This document shows, in pieces, positions 7,390 through 14,157 of a stretch of DNA of 19,565 nt (the first letter of the stretch is position 1; every line of letters begins with the position of its first letter). The position numbers and the translations under genes are program-made. Source of the stretch: an uncultured Bacilli bacterium (GTDB lineage Bacteria; Bacillota_I; Bacilli_A; RF39; UBA660); assembly GCA_949025205.1 (NCBI GenBank), contig CARMXJ010000023.1, forward strand, positions 1-19,565. Direction: 5' to 3'. The notes below the pieces were generated by a model. It was given only the letters and a program-made list of their open reading frames with translations, had not been told where the DNA came from and did not search any database.

Positions 7390-8297
7390 TATTTCTCACC
7401 ATTTTTATCTTTATTTTGTTTATCTTCTTTTCTCAAAACTAATCTCTTTATAGCATCTTGTGATTGAATATCTTGTTCTTCTGGAAGAGCTTGTTGTTCT
7501 GATATTACTTTTGGCTCCGTTGGCGTAAAATTATGATTATAGAACGATTCTATCCATAACAAAAATTCTTCATCAGACAACTCATCATAAAACGGAATAT
7601 AAGAGCGAGTTGTATACTGAATTTCTTGATAGTCAAAGTATGGGGCTTGTTTAAGTGCTTTTAGCATAGATTTAGCACGATTTATAGTTTTTTGCAGTTC
7701 ATTAAATATAATATATTCCTTTTCAGTATGTTCATTATAATAACCACTACTTAAATTAACAGAAGCAATATCCCAAGCACTACCAAGTACAGATATATCA
7801 CTGCAAGTTCCAATATCAGTAACAAATCCAAAAGATTCTATATAATCAATAAATTCATCATTGCCACAATCATAAAATACACAATCATCGCTACCCCTAC
7901 GATCAAACTCAATTATGTACTTAACATTGGGTTTAGCAAGTTTTTTAACAGTCTTTTCAGCACCAATGCAACCGATTTCTTCATCTTCTGTAAATAATAC
8001 ATGTGGTCTATATTTTTCAAGTAGTTGCATAATGACATAAACGCCACATCGATCATCTCCGCCGATTCCTCCACTAGGTGAAAAAATTTTATCTTCCTTT
8101 TTACTATAAAATAATCTTTTGGGTGGTTCTTCAAAGACAGTATCTATATGTGCTACCAATAAAACAGGCATACTACCTTCTGCATAAAGAAAGCCATCCT
8201 CAAAAATAGGATTCATTTTCTTTTTTAATAAATAGCTATACAATGTGGACTTTAATTCTTGTTGTGTTAATTTTAATACCGAAATTAATTTATTCAT
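7389..8297 (-). CDS. Clan MH (M20/M28/M42-like) zinc metallopeptidase
   Basis: A 302-aa cytoplasmic co-catalytic zinc peptidase or deacylase. The full set of expected metal and catalytic residues is visible: AHIDT (His50, Asp52), GGDDRCG (Asp81), TEDEEIGCIGA (catalytic Glu106, ligand Glu107), EFDRR (Asp132) and a late His190 in NEHTEKEY. The DDR-G and EE-G spellings resemble M42/M28 aminopeptidases. The substrate cannot be predicted. It is shorter than most cellular M20/M42 enzymes (typically 340-450 aa) because the dimerisation insert is minimal. Residues 225-302 form an extra acidic tail ending in a Gln/Lys-rich stretch, not part of the peptidase fold. The ATG at 8297 lies 8 nt after AAGGGG; a TTG at 8303 is too close to it. 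First gene of a two-gene operon with the 1094-aa protein (overlap TAATG) and downstream of a poly-G promoter. Confidence 0.85.
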   Translation of the reverse strand: MNKLISVLKLTQQELKSTLYSYLLKKKMNPIFEDGFLYAEGSMPVLLVAHIDTVFEEPPKRLFYSKKEDKIFSPSGGIGGDDRCGVYVIMQLLEKYRPHVLFTEDEEIGCIGAEKTVKKLAKPNVKYIIEFDRRGSDDCVFYDCGNDEFIDYIESFGFVTDIGTCSDISVLGSAWDIASVNLSSGYYNEHTEKEYIIFNELQKTINRAKSMLKALKQAPYFDYQEIQYTTRSYIPFYDELSDEEFLLWIESFYNHNFTPTEPKVISEQQALPEEQDIQSQDAIKRLVLRKEDKQNKDKNGEK

Positions 8298-8322
8298 AAC
8301 CAATTCCCCTTAAGTTTTTGGT

Positions 8323-8351
8323 ATTATAACCCCCCCCCCGAACTTTGTCAA
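8323..8351 (-). promoter_or_regulatory. Putative phase-variable promoter with a G10 spacer
   Basis: Minus strand: perfect TTGACA (8351-8346), a 17-nt spacer containing a run of ten G (8339-8330), then perfect TATAAT (8328-8323). The predicted start is near 8316, giving a short leader with AAGGGG before the ATG at 8297. This is the only homopolymeric G/C run of this length in the window. Tracts of this kind between -35 and -10 are known from phase-variable genes such as Neisseria porA and opc and Bordetella fim. At ten G the spacing is the 17-bp optimum, so expression would be near maximal; loss or gain of one or two G would weaken it. Confidence 0.8.
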
Positions 8352-8369
8352 GAATGATTTATTAAATGC

Positions 8370-8390
8370 TATACAATACATACTTGTACA
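8370..8390. promoter_or_regulatory. Possible operator palindrome upstream of the poly-G promoter
   Basis: TATACAA-N7-TTGTACA is an imperfect 7-bp inverted repeat (one G-T mismatch at DNA level) about 19 bp upstream of the -35 box, centred near -65 relative to the predicted start. It could bind a regulator of the peptidase operon. In AT-rich DNA such palindromes also occur by chance. Confidence 0.25.
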
Positions 8391-8432
8391 TTAGAAAATA
8401 AGCAATTTAGCAATAACGTTATATAATTAGTC

Positions 8433-8462
8433 AAAAAAAAAGACCTTTTTTCTTTTTGGTCT
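8433..8462 (-). terminator. Intrinsic terminator of the 333-aa/mtaB operon
   Basis: Minus strand AGACC-N12-GGTCT stem followed by eight T. The stem is only 5 bp with a purine-rich loop, but the T-tract is strong and it sits 17 nt after the mtaB stop. It isolates the accessory operon downstream. Confidence 0.7.
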
Positions 8463-8478
8463 ATTTTTATCATACCCC

Positions 8479-9774
8479 TTAAACAATTATAGTTTTTTTC
8501 TTTTTCATTTCTTCTGCAATAAGTTCATTATTTTGATAAAAAAGAATTTGCACTTTGTATATTTCGTTTTTCTCTAATTTTTTTGGAAGTACTACACGTA
8601 AGTAATTTGGGGTAAACCCAACACTTTCATTCTCTGATGTTTCTTCTATTAGAACTTCTATTTCTTTTCCAATGTGTTCTTTATAATAATTTTCTTCTAA
8701 TTCTTTACTTATTTGATTTAGTACTTGACTTCTTCTTTTCTTTTCTACATCTTCAACTTGCACTAGCATGCGGCTTGCAGCGGTTCCTTCTCTTTTTGAA
8801 TATGGAAATACATGAATTTTAGAAAAATTTAGTTCTTGACACGTTTTTATTGTTTCCAAAAACAATTCTTCTGTTTCGTAAGGGTGTCCTACAATAACAT
8901 CTGTAGTTATACTTACATCTGGTTTTATTTTTCTAATTTCTTCTATTTTCTTTTTAAAATAAGATAAATCGTATTTTCGGTTCATTCGTTTTAAGATTTC
9001 ATTGCTTCCTGCTTGTAGTGGAATATGAAAGTGATTTACTATCTTTTCGTTTTCTTTTATTTCTTTTAGCATTTTATCATTTAATTCAGTGATTTCAATT
9101 GAAGATATACGAATTCGTTTTAACTTTTCTATTTTGCTGATTTCATGGATTAAATCTGCTAAATCATGGTTATCATCCGGATGATAAGATCCTGTATGAA
9201 TTCCTGTTAACACTACTTCTTTATGTCCATTTTCTACTAATGTTTTTATCTCGTTTACGGCTTTATTAAAGTCTTTGCTACGAATGTTTTTTCTTACATA
9301 AGGGATAATACAGTAACTGCAGAAATTATTACATCCATCTTGAATTTTTACAAAAGCTCTGGTATGGCTATGAAACTTTTCTACTTCCATATCTTCAAAT
9401 GGTAGTTCATCCTCCTCATAAAATTTTGTGTATTTTTCTTTGTTTTTAATGTAGTTTTTGATAAGCTCATGGATTTTACTTTTGTCTTTGTTCCCTATTA
9501 AAATATCAATGTTCATTTCTTTATAAATACTTTGGTTATTTTCACTACTGCAACCACAAACCACTACTATTTTTCCTAATCTCTTGGCACGACGAACCAT
9601 TTTTTTAGATTTGTTATCGGCCATGTTGGTTACTGAGCAAGTATTGATAATAATAATATCTGCTGTTTCTGGAGTGTCTTCATAAAGAAATTGATTTTTT
9701 AATAAATTTTCTTTTATGGTTTCACTTTCATAAGCATTTACTTTGCAGCCTAATGTAATGATGTTGAATTTCAT
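8479..9774 (-). CDS. mtaB: tRNA (t6A37) methylthiotransferase MtaB
   Basis: A radical-SAM methylthiotransferase that converts t6A to ms2t6A at position 37 of ANN-decoding tRNAs. Residues 1-100 form the UPF0004 domain with the auxiliary-cluster cysteines Cys10 (TLGCKVNAYES, the MtaB signature), Cys46 (NTCSVTN) and Cys75 (VVCGCSS). The radical-SAM motif CNNFCSYC is at 148-155 (CxxxCxxC). A C-terminal TRAM-like domain occupies about 370-431. At 431 aa it is a normal length, and the CKVN and NTCSVTNMAD motifs favour MtaB over MiaB or RimO. Its ribosome site AAGGTGAT overlaps the stop codon of the upstream 333-aa gene (9-nt gap), so the two are co-transcribed. Terminator at 8433-8462. Confidence 0.95.
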   Translation of the reverse strand: MKFNIITLGCKVNAYESETIKENLLKNQFLYEDTPETADIIIINTCSVTNMADNKSKKMVRRAKRLGKIVVVCGCSSENNQSIYKEMNIDILIGNKDKSKIHELIKNYIKNKEKYTKFYEEDELPFEDMEVEKFHSHTRAFVKIQDGCNNFCSYCIIPYVRKNIRSKDFNKAVNEIKTLVENGHKEVVLTGIHTGSYHPDDNHDLADLIHEISKIEKLKRIRISSIEITELNDKMLKEIKENEKIVNHFHIPLQAGSNEILKRMNRKYDLSYFKKKIEEIRKIKPDVSITTDVIVGHPYETEELFLETIKTCQELNFSKIHVFPYSKREGTAASRMLVQVEDVEKKRRSQVLNQISKELEENYYKEHIGKEIEVLIEETSENESVGFTPNYLRVVLPKKLEKNEIYKVQILFYQNNELIAEEMKKKKTIIV

Positions 9775-9783
9775 ACAATCACC

Positions 9784-10785
9784 TTAATCTATATCGGTAT
9801 TATCTAGTATACTCTTACGAAGATTTCTTTCTCTTTTTAATATTTCTTCTGTAATAGAAGTTTCACCTTCTACTAAACTTTTATCATAATCACTACTTAT
9901 TTGTTTCATTCTTACGAGCTCTAATTCCATGTAGCAGATAGCATCTTCTATGTTTTTTAGTTCCGAAGTTATAGATATATTTTTTATCATTTCTTTTGCA
10001 GAATATAATTTATCCTCTAATTCTGCAAGCCTTATTTTTAAATCTACCGAATCCGTAACTTTCTTGCATTCTTCTTCTTTTTCTTCTTTTAAAGTAGTTA
10101 TTTCTGCAAACAGTTCATCAGGAGATGCTGAAAAAGGTGGCAATAAAGAGCAGTCAAAAAGCAAACTATTTAAATAAATTGTATTATCTCTTAAAAATTG
10201 ATAATTTCCAAGTGTGTAATATAACTTTATTTTATAGTGTGACCCATTGGATTTATATCTTACGTTGTTTGTTCCATAGGCAGGAATTCTTTCTAGATTT
10301 TCTAAATACCCTATCTTTCTATCATGATTTTCTATTGGCTTTGTAGAAATTATGTACTCTTCTTTTGTAAAATCTGCTGTTTCATCCAAATGAATAGAAT
10401 CAAATCCTAGAGTTTTGATATGGTTTAATACGTTAAGTATTTGCTCCATATCTCCATCATTTTTAAGCAAGTACTCATATAAGGTATGCATCAACTCTTC
10501 GGCACTTCCCTTATCTACTCTATCGTAAAGAGTTTCAAATAAAAAAACATCAATTCTTGAATATTCATTAATTGTATCAATTATCCGCTTATGTTTTTCG
10601 TAAAATCTTTTTACATTTCTTCTTACAAAAGCGTTTTTTGCTAAAGATATCTTTTTTAAATCTTCCAAAAAATAAGAATTAAAACTCTTTTCATTCCTTA
10701 AATTTTTTGCATCTTTTATAAAATCTTCATAGCCATCTATAATGTGACATAATGCAATGGCATTTTTCACTTTAATATCTTCCAT
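9784..10785 (-). CDS. Hypothetical 333-aa protein with C-terminal coiled coil
   Basis: A soluble protein with no recognised family. Residues 1-150 are mostly helical (for instance KNAFVRRNVKRFYEKHKRIIDTI); 150-215 look like a mixed or beta segment (NVRYKSNGSHYKIKLYYTL); and 225-315 form a strongly charged coiled coil (TTLKEEKEEECKKV, then AELEDKLYSAKEMI). No catalytic motif, signal peptide or membrane helix is evident. The ATG has an AGGTGA ribosome site with 6-nt spacing and its own promoter (10808-10836). It is the first gene of an operon with mtaB, separated by 9 nt, but this does not imply a role in tRNA modification. A 200-bp inverted-repeat element sits about 70 bp upstream of the start, just outside the promoter. 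Confidence 0.8.
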   Translation of the reverse strand: MEDIKVKNAIALCHIIDGYEDFIKDAKNLRNEKSFNSYFLEDLKKISLAKNAFVRRNVKRFYEKHKRIIDTINEYSRIDVFLFETLYDRVDKGSAEELMHTLYEYLLKNDGDMEQILNVLNHIKTLGFDSIHLDETADFTKEEYIISTKPIENHDRKIGYLENLERIPAYGTNNVRYKSNGSHYKIKLYYTLGNYQFLRDNTIYLNSLLFDCSLLPPFSASPDELFAEITTLKEEKEEECKKVTDSVDLKIRLAELEDKLYSAKEMIKNISITSELKNIEDAICYMELELVRMKQISSDYDKSLVEGETSITEEILKRERNLRKSILDNTDID

Positions 10786-10807
10786 AATATTTCACCTACT
10801 TGGGATT

Positions 10808-10836
10808 ATAATATCGCATTTTTTTTATTTGTTCAA
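10808..10836 (-). promoter_or_regulatory. Promoter of the 333-aa/mtaB operon
   Basis: Minus strand TTGAAC (10836-10831), 17-nt spacer, TATTAT (10813-10808). A TATAAT also overlaps (10810-10805) but with a 20-nt spacing, so the first register is preferred. Confidence 0.55.
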
Positions 10837-10855
10837 TTAAATCCAAAAGAAAATA

Positions 10856-11057
10856 TGGCAATCGCATAAAAAATATCGTTAAAAACTATTGACATAGGAC
10901 TAACGCGGTAAATAAGGGCTTTTTCATATAATTCTTTATTGATAAAAAGTCCTTCAAATACAGAATTATCTCATTTACTTGAAACTTGGCTAATCATACT
11001 TTATTCTCATTTTAAAGGGCATTTATAACTTTACGTAAAATTTTTATGCGATTGCCT
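10856..11057. mobile_element. MITE-like 200-bp element with 16-bp perfect terminal inverted repeats
   Basis: GGCAATCGCATAAAAA starts at 10857 and its exact reverse complement ends at 11056; the similarity fades beyond 16 bp. The interior has no ORF of useful length. It holds an internal hairpin, AAGGGCTTTTT (10914-10924) pairing with AAAAAGTCCTT (10944-10954) through 11 bp with one G-U. Flanking TA dinucleotides (10854-10855 and 11058-11059) fit a TA target duplication of the IS630/mariner kind if one extra base at each end is included, but TA is too common in this DNA to prove it. No transposase is in the window, so it would be non-autonomous. The element sits between two convergently spaced units, just outside a promoter and a terminator, as expected for a tolerated insertion. 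Confidence 0.6.
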
Positions 11058-11060
11058 TAA

Positions 11061-11085
11061 AAAGAAAAAAGGCTATATGCCTTTT
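11061..11085 (-). terminator. Intrinsic terminator after the 169-aa gene
   Basis: Minus strand AAAAGGC-ATATA-GCCTTTT, a 7-bp stem with a 5-nt loop, continues into TTCTTTTT. It overlaps the stop codon and ends 4 nt before the MITE-like element. Confidence 0.85.
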
Positions 11086-11593
11086 AGTTTAATAATTCAT
11101 TTAAAGATTTAAGAGCTTGTAAAAATGCTTCTTCTTTTTCATAATTAAATAGACTGCTTTTGGATGTTGCTTCTTGCCTCTCTTTATTTATAATAGTATC
11201 TAAATTCACTTTTTTTACGGTTACTTCATTATTTACTACTTTTTCTTCTGCATAATTTAATTCTCCGGCTTTGTTTTTGGCTAGTAATTCTTCATAGCTA
11301 ATAATGGCTTTTTCTTCTTGCTCTGATTCGTAATCGGTAAATTCTGCTACTTTAGAATCAACATTTTCAATGTTTGTGATAATCTCTTTTATATCTACAT
11401 CTTCTTTATTAAAGATAGTGCTTTCCCCGTCGGAATGCTCTTCTATCTCTTCTATTTCTTCATCACTGTTCTTAATGATATAAATTAAAGAAATAATTAG
11501 TATAATTAAGATTAAAACAGCAAAATATAAAAGAATATCTATGCCTGTTAAGCTTTTTGTAAAACCTATAATGTCTTTTAAAAGCTGCTTCAT
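11084..11593 (-). CDS. Single-span membrane protein with acidic cytoplasmic tail (unknown)
   Basis: A 169-aa protein with one transmembrane helix at residues about 18-40 (IDILLYFAVLILIILIISLI). A very acidic segment follows (SDEEIEEIEEHSDGE), and then a long, low-complexity Glu/Lys/Asn-rich tail with an apparently helical C-terminus (KEEAFLQALKSLNELL). The N-terminal flank has positive residues (KQLLKD) and the tail is acidic; by the positive-inside rule the tail could face outside, but orientation is uncertain. There is no lipobox or catalytic motif. Start codon ATG with AGGAAGTGA. Own promoter and terminator. It could be a cell-envelope or division-associated anchor, but nothing in the sequence proves that. 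Confidence 0.75.
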   Translation of the reverse strand: MKQLLKDIIGFTKSLTGIDILLYFAVLILIILIISLIYIIKNSDEEIEEIEEHSDGESTIFNKEDVDIKEIITNIENVDSKVAEFTDYESEQEEKAIISYEELLAKNKAGELNYAEEKVVNNEVTVKKVNLDTIINKERQEATSKSSLFNYEKEEAFLQALKSLNELLN

Positions 11594-11613
11594 TTATATC
11601 ACTTCCTAATTTT

Positions 11614-11643
11614 ATTTTAACATAGCTTTATAATAAGTGTAAA
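11614..11643 (-). promoter_or_regulatory. Promoter of the 169-aa membrane protein
   Basis: Minus strand TTTACA (11643-11638), 18-nt spacer, TAAAAT (11619-11614) with a TGt extended -10 just upstream. Confidence 0.6.
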
Positions 11644-11681
11644 CAAAACAAAATGATTTACAAAATATCATGTAAATCATT
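11643..11681 (-). terminator. Intrinsic terminator after the 423-aa exported protein
   Basis: Minus strand AATGATTTAC-N10-GTAAATCATT, a perfect 10-bp stem followed by TTGTTTTG. The stop codon TGA is inside the 5' arm. Confidence 0.85.
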
Positions 11682-12948
11682 CTTTTATTCTATATGGATC
11701 TGCGCTTGTTCCAGTTCCTTCTACGGCCGTTTTCTTGATTAAATTTATCACTGGCTTTAAACCACGAAAGTAACTTCCCAGGCTTTCCTTTTGTAGTTTT
11801 CCATTATTGTTTACTTCAAAATAGAAAACATTTGTGTTATCACTGGAACTTGGGGTTAGAGTCCACCATCCGGTTTCTTTTCCTGGTGTATAAAGAAAAT
11901 AATCTGTATTCTTTTCATTTACTGAACCACCAGCTAATGCTACCTCTTCGGCGGTTAAAAGACCAATTCGGCTTGAATAGGATGAACTTGTGCATATAAA
12001 TTCAATAGCATAGTCTCTTGCCAAATGATTTTTGCTAGTGTATTCTTTACTATCTTCTGTTTCGGTTTCTATTGTGTCTCCTACACAGTATTTATGAGAA
12101 ATTAAGTACTTTTCATATTCTTTAAGTTTTAGTTGGTACCAATCTTCTAAACTTTTATTTAAATTGGCTCTTGTGAAATTTAATTTTTCTTCTACTGCTT
12201 TTTCTTCTTCTCCGTTATAAAAGTTTGCTGTAGTGTTGATATAGTCATTTAATACAAGTTTGATACTTCCATCTCCATTGATTTTTGTAATACGCCATGT
12301 AAGTCCAGCAAAACTCACGTAATTATTATCGACATTCCCTCGAAAATAATAAGATATTCCATGGTCATCCTTTGCTTCGATTAATCCCTCATTGGTAGTA
12401 GCTATTTGTTCTCCTACTTTTGTTTGCGGTGTTTTTTTAATTTCATTGTTATTTAAAATTGCATTTGCAAAATAGTCTTCTTGGCTTTCTTGTATGCCAA
12501 TTGCCATTTCAGCATTTAAGCTTAATTTATTTTTTTCGTGTATAGTAAGTTTATAAGAGTGCGTTTCACTGGCTTTGATCTCAATAAAATTGGCAAGGTA
12601 TTGATTGTCTTTTGAAAAATCATTTTTTGTGATATTTAACTTGTTATTTTTTTCTTTTAAGTCGTAAGTAATTTCTTCTTGGTTACTTTGAATATTTTCT
12701 AAAGATATATGATAAAATATGGTTTCTTCTGTATTATTTGTAACAGAAAAGGAATAGGTTTTTGTGTGATTAGTAACTTTAATGTTTTTGCCTTGCATGT
12801 AATTAATAGATAATCCACTATCTACAATTACTAGAGGGGTACTTGTTTCGAATTCTTTTTTGTATTTTAAAAAGGATACCAAAATACAAAAGCAAAGAAT
12901 CAAACACAAACCATTTAAAAATAGACCTATTTTATATTTGCTTGCCAT
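11677..12948 (-). CDS. Exported, N-terminally anchored protein with Ig-like and DUF6273-like parts
   Basis: A 423-aa protein with an uncleaved-looking N-terminal hydrophobic helix (residues 6-28) after a Lys-containing start, suggesting a membrane anchor with the bulk outside the cell. Residues 35-155 are beta-rich, with NHTKTYSFSVTNNTEETIFY typical of Ig-like surface domains. Residues 200-235 hold YYFRGNVDNNYVSFAGLTWR and INGDGSIKLVLND, and the C-terminus has GWWTLTP and GLKPVINL. This layout recalls DUF6273/fibrobacter-type surface domains common in gut Bacillota; it is a family resemblance seen by eye. Two cysteines (288 and 319) could form a disulfide. The ATG at 12948 is preferred, because a TTG at 12957 abuts the AGAGG ribosome site. 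Monocistronic, with a strong promoter. Confidence 0.8.
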   Translation of the reverse strand: MASKYKIGLFLNGLCLILCFCILVSFLKYKKEFETSTPLVIVDSGLSINYMQGKNIKVTNHTKTYSFSVTNNTEETIFYHISLENIQSNQEEITYDLKEKNNKLNITKNDFSKDNQYLANFIEIKASETHSYKLTIHEKNKLSLNAEMAIGIQESQEDYFANAILNNNEIKKTPQTKVGEQIATTNEGLIEAKDDHGISYYFRGNVDNNYVSFAGLTWRITKINGDGSIKLVLNDYINTTANFYNGEEEKAVEEKLNFTRANLNKSLEDWYQLKLKEYEKYLISHKYCVGDTIETETEDSKEYTSKNHLARDYAIEFICTSSSYSSRIGLLTAEEVALAGGSVNEKNTDYFLYTPGKETGWWTLTPSSSDNTNVFYFEVNNNGKLQKESLGSYFRGLKPVINLIKKTAVEGTGTSADPYRIKE

Positions 12949-12975
12949 AGTTATCAACCTCTTATTATATATATA

Positions 12976-13004
12976 AGTATAGCAATGGCTTTATGCATTG
13001 TCAA
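12976..13004 (-). promoter_or_regulatory. Strong sigma-A promoter of the 423-aa exported protein
   Basis: Minus strand perfect TTGACA (13004-12999), 17-nt spacer, TATACT (12981-12976) with a TGc extended -10. Confidence 0.8.
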
Positions 13005-13023
13005 ATTGGGATTTTATGAGTAT

Positions 13024-13059
13024 GTAAAATAAAAAGCACTATTTTTTTAAGTACTTTTT
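13024..13059 (-). terminator. Intrinsic terminator of the heat-shock operon
   Basis: Minus strand AAAAAGTACT-N9-AGTGCTTTTT, a 10-bp stem with one G-U pair, followed by ATTTT. It begins inside the last codons of dnaJ. Confidence 0.7.
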
Positions 13060-14157
13060 AAAATTTTTAAAAACAGTATCCTCATCTAATTCCGTTTCTG
13101 CTAGTTCTTCTAGTAGTTTCTTTTGTTTACGATTTAATTTTGTAGGTGTTATAACATTTAAAATCACATACATATCTCCTTTACGTAGAGAGTTTGGAAT
13201 TTTAATGCCTTTTCCTTTTAATTTTAATTTATCGCCGGTATTCGCACCTGGCTTGATTTCTAGAATTACGTTATTTTCAAGAGTTGGAATTTCTTTTTTA
13301 CAACCAAGAGCAGCTTCTGTAATAGTAAGAGGGACTTCTAGATAGATATCTTCTTCTTCTCTTACAAAGAAATCGTGTTTTTTGACAGCAAATTCGATAT
13401 AGATATCGCCATTTGGTCCTCCATTAGCACCTGCTTCTCCTTTTCCACTAATGCGTAGTTGGTAGCCAGTATCAACGCCTTCCGGAATTGTAATCACAAT
13501 TTCTTTGTTTTTGCGAATGTGTCCACTTCCACGACATTCACTACAAGTGGTTTCAAATATTTTTCCAGAGCCACCACATTCGTTACAAGTCGTTTGGGTT
13601 TGGAAGATGCCAAACATAGATTTTTGTTCTACAATTATGCTTCCGCGGCCATTACACTTGCTACATGTTTTTTCGCCAAAGCCACCAGCACCGTGGCATT
13701 TTTCGCATGTTTCATTTAAGTCTAACTCTAACGTTTTTTTGCATCCAAAGACTGCCTCTTCAAAACTTAAATTCATTTTGACTAAACGGTCGCGCCCTTT
13801 GCTAGGACTATTTCTTCTACTTCTACTTGACCCCCCAAAGTTAAAACCAAAAGAAGAGCCAAATAAATCTTCAAAAATGCTACTTAAATCGATGTCATCA
13901 GTACTGAAGCCTCCGAATCCACCTCCAGCTCCGCCTTCAAAAGCTGCATGACCAAATTGGTCGTACTTTTGACGTTTTTCTGGGTCAGAAAGAATAGCGT
14001 ATGCTTCTCCGATTTCTTTAAACTTTTCCTCTGCATCTGCTTCTTTGTTAACATCGGGGTGGTATTGTTTTGCTAATTTTCGAAATGCTCTTTTTATCTC
14101 TTCATCCGTTGCTGACTTTGAAACACCAAGGACTTCGTAATAATCTTTTTTATTCAT
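13039..14157 (-). CDS. dnaJ: Chaperone DnaJ (Hsp40), class I
   Basis: Co-chaperone that delivers unfolded clients to DnaK and stimulates its ATPase. Residues 1-70 are the J domain with HPD at 33-35. A Gly/Phe-rich linker spans about 73-110. The zinc-binding region has four CxxC pairs at 151/154, 165/168, 191/194 and 205/208 ([32 protein letters not shown]). Substrate-binding beta domains follow, to residue 372. This is a complete class I DnaJ of usual length. Its ATG lies 8 nt inside the preceding M3 peptidase gene, with GAAGTGATG as ribosome site, so translation of the two is coupled. Last gene of the HrcA-controlled operon. Confidence 0.97.
   Translation of the reverse strand: MNKKDYYEVLGVSKSATDEEIKRAFRKLAKQYHPDVNKEADAEEKFKEIGEAYAILSDPEKRQKYDQFGHAAFEGGAGGGFGGFSTDDIDLSSIFEDLFGSSFGFNFGGSSRSRRNSPSKGRDRLVKMNLSFEEAVFGCKKTLELDLNETCEKCHGAGGFGEKTCSKCNGRGSIIVEQKSMFGIFQTQTTCNECGGSGKIFETTCSECRGSGHIRKNKEIVITIPEGVDTGYQLRISGKGEAGANGGPNGDIYIEFAVKKHDFFVREEEDIYLEVPLTITEAALGCKKEIPTLENNVILEIKPGANTGDKLKLKGKGIKIPNSLRKGDMYVILNVITPTKLNRKQKKLLEELAETELDEDTVFKNFKKYLKK

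Noticed and set aside
8413..8422. ATAACGTTAT 10-bp palindrome upstream of the peptidase operon
   Set aside because: Short and AT-rich, so expected by chance; too far from the promoter to assign a role.
10889..10894. TTGACA inside the MITE-like element as an outward promoter
   Set aside because: No -10 hexamer lies 16-18 nt downstream.
11677..11679. Mycoplasma-type code with TGA as Trp
   Set aside because: TGA ends the exported protein right after DPYRIKE, at a terminator stem, and Trp is encoded by TGG throughout, so code 11 fits.
13831..13836. C6 run within dnaJ as a slippage site
   Set aside because: Six bases encoding Gly codons in the Gly-rich linker; too short for frequent slippage, and the reading frame is intact.
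13505..13951. A 148-aa plus-strand ORF antisense to dnaJ
   Set aside because: Pro/Leu-rich shadow of the Gly-rich and Cys-rich dnaJ coding strand; no ribosome site or promoter.
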